Shown here: piece by piece, positions 50,228-61,600 of the stretch
Layout: each line of letters begins with the position of its first letter
How positions within the stretch are numbered: the stretch's first letter is position 1
NCBI GenBank assembly: GCA_959347315.1
Contig: OY365819.1
Location: 18,763,119-18,827,118, forward strand
DNA from: Bimastos eiseni
Taxonomy: Eukaryota; Annelida; Clitellata; Crassiclitellata; Lumbricidae
Reading direction: 5' to 3'
DNA length: 64,000 bases
Program-made: the position numbers and the translations under genes
Notes under the pieces: generated by a model
What the model was told of the DNA's origin: nothing
The model's input: only the letters and a program-made list of their open reading frames with translations
The model's database searches: none

Positions 50228-53200
50228 TTGCCTTACAATGTAAGGCAGTCATATGCAGTGCTTATGCTCCATTCCAGTTGTGTCCATAAATGTTTTAATA
50301 AAACTCAGGATAATAAGTTGAGGTTGGTTTTCTCATGGAGGGAGGAACCATGTGGCCATGGGTAAAGCTCTTACCCGGTAGAACGTCTTGGAGGAGGATA
50401 TATTCTGTCCTAAGCTGATTACCTGTTGTGTGGTTTGCTCAAAATATAGGTATTTGTTGTTTGAAAATCAATTTATCTAGATTGATAATGGCGGTTTGTA
50501 ATGGTGAGTAATTTGGATAAAATTTGGGTACACCATAATAACTTGGCTAAAAGCTTTAATTGAACGTCCTCAGTGTGAAAGTGATCTGAGTCTAATAGCG
50601 ATATGTATCCCTTCACTGAACTAGCAGCTGCGTAAAAGCTGGGTCTTTACGTAAATTGATTTTTGCACTGAGGCGTCAATAAATTTCCATTAGTGGAATA
50701 TTTTCTGCCTGTCGCTGACACAATTCTATTTAGTTCGTGCATGGAGATTTCTCTCTCTATTCTGAATTGATCGGGATATTTACATGTTTTGGTGTGCTAC
50801 TGGTTGACGTCTTGTGCATTAGATACAAGCCTAATAGAAGTTAGACATTCTTAGAGATGAAAGACCAGTGAATGTGGCTAGACTGTTTAAGGGATTTTCG
50901 TGGGGTATTTTTATGATAATCGATGGTCTTTCACTGACTGTGGACTGCACATGCTAGAGGTGTACAACTATATAACCCTACACACATGCATACATACATT
51001 TGTTTAAACTATAGCAAATGACGTTTACCCCACTGCAACTGACAGAGAGAACTAATTGGACGCTTCAAAGCAGCCACTGATGCGATTCTAGACATGACGT
51101 GAACCCATGACGGATGCACCTCCAAAGAATTTTAATGACCGTGGTGATTCTTCTTTTCAGTGGAAGGAGGCGAGCTACACGAACACGGACGGCGACGTCT
51201 TCCGCATATACACCGTATGCAACGTGGCCAACGCCGAGGTCGACAACTGGCTTCGGACGCCCTACGTCCCTCGGACGGACGCCGGGCGCCTCTACATCGA
51301 GGTCCGCTTCACGATGCGCAAGTGCACCAAGTACCCGGACCCGGGTCGACTCCAACAGTGCAAGGAATCGTTCAAGCTGCTCTACTACGAGGCTGAGTCC
51401 GACTTTGCCAACGCCATGATGCCGACGTGGGACGGCGCCACCTACCGCCACGTCGACGTCATCGCCGCAGACCGCGTTTTCAGTGACGTCAGCGATGCGG
51501 TGATCAATACGGAGACCCGCAGCGTCCCCGTGACGCGTCGCGGCCTCTACTTCGCCTTCCAGGACGTGGGGGCCTGCACGACGATCCTCGCCGTGAGGGT
51601 CTATTACATCGTCTGCCCAAGCGTCGTCGCCAACTACGCCGTCTTCCCCAGAACGACTGCAGGGCTAGAGCTGACATCTATCGTTCAGAGCGACGGGAGC
51701 TGCGTGGATCATTCGGCCATCGAACAACAGCCGTCTTATCTGTGCCAGGCAGACGGGAACTGGTACTACCCCACCGGCGGATGTCAGTGCATGCCCGGCT
51801 ACCAGCCGGGACGCAGAGTCTCGACCGAGTGTTTAGGTATTGGATGGTGATGGAATCTTTGCAGTCTGATGTGTAATGCGTCCCTTTGAGATGTTCAAGG
51901 TGTGCATTTGTCAAGGCATTTGCTCAATTGAACGTAGGAGACAGGTTGAATGGTGGAATCTGTCCTCTTGCAAATTGGTTCTTCACCTGATTTGTTGTCC
52001 TTTCTGTGTGCGCTGCTGTGAAGGCACAGCTTCCTAACAGTTGTTCAGTTGGCAAGAGATGTGAAATCTTAGAATAGCAGTACTGTGTCTCGCATCGGCA
52101 ATGCATTTTTAGACTATTTGTGTTTTCTTGTCTTCCCTCTCTCCTGCTGATTTCCCTGTGTTTCCATCAGTTTTCATCTTCATTGAGTGTTGTCTTTAAA
52201 GTCTTTAGGTAGATTCGTGTTCTATAGCCAATTGCTTCATGTTGAAAGCAGAGGAATAATAATAGCCAAATTATATAACAACACCAATATTAATAATGGT
52301 AATTGTAATATAATTGCTGTACAATTTTTTAAGGATCAAGTGCCTTGCAAATAACCTTTTTAATTATGTATGATAACATTAGAGACCAATTCCAGAAAGA
52401 TGTACTTCATCCTTGGATTCTATATATTTCTATTATCTGCGTTCTTATGAGGAATAGATGCATTAGAAGTAGGAGTTCTTCTTTTTCCAGTCATTACTTA
52501 TCAGGATGTTTCGTTCCAGTACAGCATGTTGTCAAGGTCATTGTTTAGATTTACGATGATGCAGTAGTGATAGTTGCAGTTTAATGACACTGTGTGGTAA
52601 CATAGACCATTAGCGTCGTCCTCCTTTATCCAGGCTTGGGACTGGCACTGGCAAAGTTCAACCAGCATTAGAGTTAAAATTATGCATAATTCTAAGACTT
52701 TTAAAGCTGTGTGTTTGTGTGATGTTATTTAGCCTGTCCAATTGAGACATACAAGTGGTTCACTTCTAGTGAGCCATGCTTACCTTGTCCTGGCAACAGT
52801 GAGGCGTCTAGCACTGCCTCTGTTCAGTGCACGTGCCTCAGTGGCTACTACCGTGCAAGGGATGACAGCAAAAGCGAGCCATGCACAGGTAACTAATCTC
52901 ATCCAGTGTTGCTAAAGTATTTCTGTCTGACTTAAGTAAGTAAGTGGGTAAGTATATTCTTTAGTTTCAACAGTTGCCAGACAGCACTGGGATTGAATGA
53001 GCATCAGCAATACAAGTTTACATATACATTTTAATTGAGCGTAAAGTCCAGGTTAGTTTAAAAGGTGTACAACATCTCGCGGGTATGCTGGAGTCATCTG
53101 ATAACGTAGTTTATTATGTTGTTATGATTTGATATTGTGGCTGGGGGTGGTTTGTTTTTGAACTGCATTTTTGAGCCTTAGAAACTTACTTCATTTTGAC

Positions 53201-56200
53201 ACATCTTTTCTTGTGGCAGTCAATAAATCGATCAAAATTCGTTTATTGAATAATAAGTTGTCCAAGGGTTGCTCCAAGCAGCGATCAAGTTAAGTTATCA
53301 ATTTGCATGCTGAGTTCTTGATATTTCTCAAAGTACAGCCTTACACTGATTTTTTTTCATGTATTTCTTGATTTTTTTATTGTATTGTATTTACTTATTT
53401 TTATGCCAACTCACACAGGACTGCCTAATTCAGAGATGCTTTCATTGCAAAGAGCTCCACAGCAATAGAAGGTATTAAGATAGAGACTGCCATGCAACAC
53501 AAACAACTGTAATTTGATAATGCCCTCCTTACAAAAGGTTCAGAGGTGCACATTGAAGCCGGGCAACCATTAGGAACCATTGACAGACTGGAAGAGGTAG
53601 GTTTTTAGCTCAGCGTGATAGACTGTCTTGCTGAGAGATTTGGGAATATGAGGAGGCAGAGAGTTCCAGATGGAGAGACCGGAAACAATGAGTGACTGCT
53701 GGCAGAAGGATCTGTATTGGGAACAATATACTCTCCAGCAAATGCTGATGGAAGAGAAGAGTGGCCTTTAACAGATCTCCCTGCAAAGTGTAACCATGGA
53801 AAATAAGTAAGAGCAATACCTCCACCCCCCCCCCCCCGACTAGTTTAGCAGTAGTGTACATAGTTTAGAGTATATAGATTTGTAACTTACATTTTTTACG
53901 TTCTCGTCGTTAATTGGATAGAGACCCTTTGTTCTATCTTCAGGTCCTCCATCCGACATACAGAATTTGACAATTACATTCCTTGACCAGTCTATGATCA
54001 GTCTCAATTGGCTGGCTCCTCTGGAAACTGGAGGACGCGCTGACTTACGTTATCGGGTGGAATGCTCCCAGTGTGATGACGGTGCCGTTTTTCTACCTGG
54101 TCAGATGGGCTTCAACTCAACCAAGTAAGTTTCCATTTTCTGTGTTATCAGTTTGCATGGAGGTGATGGTACAGAACTGAAGCTTTGAAGGCGTGCTGTT
54201 ATTCGTCCTTGTACGTCATTGATAGTTATAGATGGTGGTGTAATGCAACCTTAAGTATTCCTGACCAATTTTCCCTCTCGTATGCTCAGACCCTGTATCA
54301 CTTTGCCCTGCCCTTCCTATTATTAAAGACTACTGAATGAGCCCTGGAGTTAACAACAACATATATGAGTATGCAAGCTTTAAACGGTGATAGTTTGATC
54401 TCATTTTTATATTTCTGTGTTGATACTCAATAAATTGTGTATTTGTCAAGCTGCTTTTGTCTATTGGTCAGTTTTTTGTTTATTTGTCAGTTTTTGTTTA
54501 TTTGTCAGCATTTTCTATTTGTCTGTTTTTTGTCTATTTGTCAGTTTTTGTCTATTTGTCTGTTTTTGTCTATTTGTCATCTATTTTAGAGTGTTTCTCT
54601 TCAGTAATGAATCTATGTTAAATGTCCAATCAAGTGACAGCACTGTCTTATTGATTTGGCATTTGGTTCTTGCAATAGGGAGACCCAACTTTTGCTCCTT
54701 TTGGTCTAATCATTGTCACCAGATTGTACAAATGTCATTGTATGTATTATTGCGCTACAGTCGTGGTGAACAATAAAGTTTATTTGATTTGATTTTGAGT
54801 ATTTGGCTTTTCAATCTAAAAAGTTGTTTTGTGCGTGGTCTATTTTTAGCATCACCATTTTGGGCCTCAGTCCTCTAAGGCAGTACACAATAAACGTGTT
54901 TGCCGAGAATGGCGTGTCGACCTCAAGTGGAGTGGTTCGTCAGACATCTATCTCAATCAAGACATCAGCTCCAGGTAACACTACTTTCAGTGAAGGGAGC
55001 ATTTTGTTTACTTAATTTATTGCCCAGTATTCCAATTGGCTGTGCAACTGCATAAGTCGGTCACAGGGAAGTTAGTAGAAATGCAAGTGTTTATTTAATA
55101 TATCTATCTGAACTTTTACGGGCAGATCTTTTGTATCCTGCAAAACGGCAGAAGCTCTGATTAGTTGATTGAAATTGATTAAACCTGTTTTTTGAATCCC
55201 CACACCACAGACAGAATTTTGAGCTACCGCCTATGGCATTTCAAGTGCTGATATCTGAAGGGCAATTCAAAAGAGCAATTCATTGAGCAATCCAAAGGAG
55301 CAATCCAAACAGTAATCCAAAAGAGCAATCCAAAGGGGTCAAATGTCTCACCACAGCCAGGATAACTTTGTCGCTTAACCACTTTACAGGTGACCAGCAT
55401 AACATACAACTCCATGATCATTTAAATCATATGCAAGGAATCAAACTGGGCTGTGTCCTTGATCTTAATTAATGTAATCAATTGCTATAATTACATCACG
55501 GTTAATCTGCATTAATCCATCGCAGTTCCACTGAAAGTTGGAAACGTCCGAGTGACTGGAGTCGGCACAGACTATGCAAGTCTCGTCTGGGACCACGGTC
55601 GAGGCCTTTCCGTTGAAACTTACGAAGTCCGATACTGGTCCATGGACGGCAAGCAGAACGCAACATCTGTCTTCTCCATTTCTACGAATTTCACGCTCGT
55701 CAATCTCGTTCAACAGACGAAATATATGATCATGGTTAGTTCTTCCAACACTGTTGCTTCGTCAGAGGTTTCATATGGGCATTATTTTTTTCCTTATATT
55801 CAGCTGGTTAGCTAAGGTCTTGGCATAGTTTTAAAATTACTCTTCTTCCTTGATCTTGAGCCAAAGCATTGTGAGATTGAAAAGAAATCTTAGAAGGATT
55901 TCTGCATAGTGCTCTGAATATAAGTAATTTTGAATAGAAGTATTTCTGAATAGAAGTATTTCTGAACAGATGTATTTCTGAATAATATAAATATTTCTGA
56001 ATAAAAGTATTTTTGAACAGATGTATTTCTGAATAATATAAATATTTCTGAATAGAAGTATTTCTGAGTAGAAGTATTTCTGAATGGAAGTGTTTATGAA
56101 TAGACGTATTTCTGAATAGACGTATTTCTGAATCGAAGTGTGACATAATCGATATTAACTTGATATGATGTCTCTTCAAGTAACCTACTCAGAGTCGCTC

Positions 56201-58629
56201 CCGGCCCAGCTACTGCTAAAAATAAAGATTTTTAAAGATGAGTTAGCACTGATGAGGCAGAATGATTTGATGTGGTCATGTATTTTTGTACAACCTGAAT
56301 GCTTCTGTGAAGGTAATTTATTTAGAAGATTTTTTTGCATGACCTTTTAGCATTGAGTAAAAGTTGCTCCTGTGATATTTCAATTTTTACTCTGATTGTC
56401 CTCTTTATACGTTGTTTCATGTGGTTTATTTAGGTTAGGGGCAAAACTGAGAAGGGCTGGGGAGAGTTCAGTGAGGCAGTTTATGCTGTCACAGGTCATG
56501 TCTGTAAGTATTAAGCTTATCTAAGCCGTGCTGTATCTTCTTCATTGTTCTGGAATTATTGCATTGAGCGACTGTCAGATTGAATTTTAGAGCGAACAGA
56601 TGGAGAAAGCACATTCCACAGAGAGGGACCAATTTGCGCAAAGGATCGAAACTGAGCTGTTCTAGTTCGAGGAACCAAGCGGTCAAGTGACTCAAGTCTG
56701 TTAGACGAATGAAATGGACAGTTGGAGGAAGCTGAATGAGGCTGAAGTATTATGTCAACCAGATATTTTGAGGCAAGACCCTGCTGAGCCTTAAGGAATA
56801 GAATGAGAATTGTAAATTGTATGTAAGCAATGGAGAGGAAGCCAATGAAGTTAGTCAAAACATAGCGGTAGAGGTGCAAGTGAAATGGGAAAAGCAAGCT
56901 GCTGCTTGAGCACTGAATGAAGAAGAACGAGGGTGGTATCTTAGGAAGACCAATGAGAAAGGGAATTGCAGTTGTCAATTCTAGAACATATAGGTTCATG
57001 AACTAAAATAGTGAAGTTGGAGCAGGAGACAGAACGACAAATGACCCAGAGACACCTTAAATGAAAATAGGAGGAGCTCACTTCTGAAAAGTTAAGTTTC
57101 ATTCAGCATTGTTTTATACGGGATATAATATATTATGCCTAGACATTTAGTTCATTGCTTTTAAGCTTTAACAGAGAGTACATTGCCTGCAGAAATGTTC
57201 ATACTAATAAAATATGCTAGGCCCTATTTGTTTTTCGTAAAATATCACAAAACAGAAATACGCTAAAATACACATTTACCCTGTATAAAAGGAAGCTGTA
57301 ATGATTAGAAGATCTTAACTAGCACCTTCGGACTATCGAACCTTGAGACTAGAAAATTTTCCTCGGATTATCGAACCTTCGGACTATTGATACAGAACCA
57401 TAATGGCATGCTAGTATTAATGATGAGTGCAATTTATGATTTTGTTGATAGTTTTTCTGAATATGCTGATAAATTATCAGGACAATATTGTTCATCATTT
57501 TGATGAACTGAGTGAGAAGAGGACTAGCAATAATTTGTTTACTTTGCAATGATTTTGTCGTCTTTAGTTCAGTATCCAACAGAAAGTCCCGTGGCAATCA
57601 TTGCTGGTTCATTTGTTGCTATTTTCGTCTGCCTTGTCATCGGTCTTATCATGATGACTGTATTCATTAAAAGGTAATATGTTTCATACAAGCTTTTTCT
57701 GTGTAAATGTTGTTTAAAACTTTTATGACACCTTTGCCTTTACTATATATGTCACTTGAAAAGGCCTTTAATGCTATATAATAATTATAAAAATAATAAT
57801 AATTTTCATTTAGTTACATTCAAATTAACACTACCGCAGTATGGTTACTAGTGTAGTATGACCGCATGATCACAAGCTATTAGTGGAGTCGAATTTAGCT
57901 TATGACAGCTGTGCAAGGCACTCAGAACCTTATACTTGGTATTTAACCAATGCTGCTGCCTAGCAAACGGTGAACTAGTCAACCTTATAGTGGTAGCGGG
58001 AATTGATCCGGCGGTGGTATTTACATTAAGTATTTTTTTTTTGTATCTGTGCTATTTGATGGTAATTACTTTTCTAATCTACATGCCAGTGTGTTATCCA
58101 GTACTCTGTGGCCCCCCATGTGGATAGGAAAGTGTTAAACTCTTCTGGAAACTTAGACAATTTATAACAGCTCCAATATGAATTAGCAGTTCAGTAACTG
58201 ATATTGTGTTTTTTGGTATTTTAGAAGTCGACGTTCATACAATGAGAAAGCTGCAGGTCACAGAGAGTGCGCTGCAGGCTACAACAGTGAGTGCATTTTG
58301 GCTAATTATTTTTCAGCTAATTGTTTTGTGGCTAATTATATTGCAGGCATGTTTGCATTACTGTGTCTGTGCAGGTATTTATGGATTAGAATTTTTGTTT
58401 TGTTTTTGTATAAGTTTCATTAAATTTTTAAACATATAGGCTAACTTTGCCACCAAATGGTATGGGTAGGTGCTTTCATGCTTGTCCTGAAGGGTAATGT
58501 GTTACAAGATATCTTTTTTATGGAATCTTTTTAATACAATCAATGACGACAACATTTGATGAAACGGAGGCACAAACAGCAGATACAAAGAGATTCAAAG
58601 AATATGTAACACAGTAATACTTTTAGAGA

Positions 58630-58680
<51 letters not shown>

Positions 58681-61600
58681 AGAGACAGAGAGAGACAGAG
58701 AGAGAGATGTTGTTGTTTTTGTTGTACTTCTGAATATCCAGCATACAACTCTCTTACAGTTTTCCAGAAGAATCACGTAGTCAGTATACAAAGATCCATC
58801 ATAGAAATTACGCAGCTGAAGCCAAAGGGCAGACCCAAATGAACCAGTGGTTCCACTTAAAGATCTCCCTGCAGCACCAGTACTGGTACTAGCATGTACC
58901 AACATGACTTTATGCGACTTTAACTTAGCATCTTACCTTTAGCAAATTGTAGTATTATGAGTTGCAGTGTTTTGACTTGGTTCAGTAAAAACTTGATTTA
59001 TTGATTGATTGATTTATTTATTTATTGATTGTTAAGCTAAAACCAATCATGATGTTTACTGCAGATCCGTCACCTCAACTGTTTGACAATGGAATCATCA
59101 ACAGCCTCTCAACTCCTGGTCAGTTGACTTATTCAGTCATTCGTTCCTCTGCTGTTTTCAAACACCAAGCATTAGTTTCGAGTTTGTGTTTGATTTTACA
59201 AATAGTTTATTAAATCAGTGAATTAAATATATTTTTCAGCATAAAACGTAATTCGTATATTCAGAACACTATGACCAAATTATCCCTTGGATAACCTTAC
59301 TAGAAAAGCGTTTTTGACAGAATGTTTTATGTTGTTTGTATACCTATTTGATAAAAATGCAGTATAGGTGGTTTGTGGAAAGAAAGGAATGTACTTATTT
59401 CAATGTTTTTATTTTATATAGTGGTTTTAATGGTACCAGTTCAGCCTCAGTTAAAAAGAGCGCAGTACCAGACCAGTTGTAGGTGTAAAACATTTCTAGG
59501 GATGGAAATTCAAGTACTTTACAGTAAAACCTCATAATCAACTTTCGCTGAAGTCTTCGACTGACTCCGTGGCTTTAAATGGGTCCCATATGGACTCTAT
59601 GCACATCCCATATGAACTCCATGTGGAAGAGAAATGGATGAACATTGGTGTGCAGGGCTGAGGAACTGAGTTTGATTCCCATATCCCTTAAGGTCGGCTA
59701 GTCCTTCCATTCGCTAGGCCACGGCATTCATCAAAGCAGATGTATAAAGTAATGGGCGCCTTGCATGGCTGCCAAAGTTAAGTGTGACTCCTGTAATAAC
59801 TTTTCATCATTATTAACTCATACTATAGTTGTCATCAAAATGTGTTTTTTCAGTTTTAAATTAAAAGAAAGAAATTAATATTATATATTATTATGCTGGC
59901 AGTGCAATGGTTCTTTGTTTACCATTGTTTGGTTTATAATTATAGTTGTCTATGAATTGAAATAATGTGGCATGTGTCATACATCACAGAAGTTGCTCTG
60001 TTTTGACAGCTGTTGCTGGTCATGTGATCCCGTCAGGTGCTCGGACCTATGTTGATCCACACACCTACGAAGACCCAAATGAAGCAGTGAAGGAGTTCAC
60101 AAAGGAAATTGACCTGTCATATGTCATCATTGAATCAGTCATTGGTGGAGGTTTGTTATTAAAACAGATCAGTTTAACTAGGATTAGAAAGTTAATAGCT
60201 TCCTAGTCTTTGAGATGCGGCTGAATAAATCTACTGAACCTGTCTGTATTTCTTCCCTCATAGCCCAACGTTGGACAGGGCAGGAACAGCCTTTTTAGGT
60301 ATTGACAATTTATGGGCCTTTGGTTGTTGTCTTATGCATAGGACATCAGCACTATATAAGTTTTTAATCAAACTATAATAGATGGGAAATGTAAGTTTGT
60401 CAGTAAGGTTACTCTGTCTTCTCACAGTGTCAAACAGTGATCTGTGCAAAGGAGGTGGGTACCATCCACCTTCACCAGGGAGCAACAACACAGCCACATG
60501 ATCTGCCAATTGGTGATGGGAGGGTTGCTGGGGAAAGGGAGAGAGGGGAGAAATAGAGAGGTAATTGGAGGGGAGAGCTAATGAGGAAAAGGAGGGTACA
60601 GGAGAGGAACACATGGAGGAGGTAAGAAGGGAAGTGGAGGTGGATGGCAAGGGGAAAGGAAGGTGGGAATGGAGAGGGAAGTGGAGGGAGAGGCATGCTG
60701 TGAGGGATGAGGCATAGGATACGAAAGCTATTTCAACTGTCTTTTAACAGAAAAGGTCTAGTTAATAACAGTACCAAACTGTTCTGTTTTACCAATGGTT
60801 TGAAAGTTAATATTCAGCTCTTGAAGTTTTATTGTTTTCTGGTTTGATTCCTCTGCTGCATGAAAGTGTTGAGAGAACATAGCTTAATGCATTTTTCCAT
60901 CATCTTCCAGTTGCTTTTTTATTTTCCAGGGGAATTTGGTGATGTTTGCAAAGGAATGCTCAGAATTCCTGGAAAAGTGGATTTGTCTGTAGCGATAAAA
61001 ACGCTGAAACCAGGAGCTGCCGAGAAGTCATGTCGAGACTTCTTGACAGAGGCGAGCATTATGGGACAGTTCGATGATCCTAATGTCATATACCTCGAAG
61101 GTGTTGTGACAAAGAGCACTCCTATCATGATCCTCACTGAATATATGGCAAACGGTTCACTCGACAAATTCTTGAAGGTGAAGGGTTACGATTACTATGC
61201 TTTAGCAGATTCCTCAGAGTAAACATCAGGATTCTTTAATTTTTATAGTTTAGTAGCCTTGAATGAAAATTTAACATATTATTACAACACGTTACTCTGA
61301 CCTCCTCTATTGTAGCTGGTATACAAGATTGTATTTGTATTTTATTTCCAGATTTATATAGCGCCTCTTACAGAATAACTATTCAAAGATCTTGAAACTG
61401 TTTGAACGTTGTGATAGAAATACCAATGAAATAACAATGGTATTGTGTTTTTTAAGCTTAGATAGAGCAATAAATATAAGGTTATAGATATGAGCAGTAA
61501 AGATATGGCTATAGAGAAGTTTTTAAGAACATTTTTAAAAGATGTAGGTTTTGTAAGGAAATTTTTGAAGATGTGCCTTTTGTAAGAACGTTTTTAAGGA

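Larger units (their letters stand above)
31964..51160 (+). other. Eph intron 2 (19.2 kb)
   Basis: Long intron inside the ligand-domain code. Holds copy 2 of a duplicated segment, a dispersed-repeat copy, TA/CA/TC microsatellites, 50 bp and 24 bp minisatellites, a minus-strand LINE, a SINE and a CpG-rich patch at 41.62-42.17 kb. None of its ORFs looks like a conserved gene. Confidence 0.8.

Noticed and set aside
51065..51451. Minus-strand 128-codon ORF opposite Eph exon 3.
   Set aside because: Shadow of the GC-rich ligand-domain exon.
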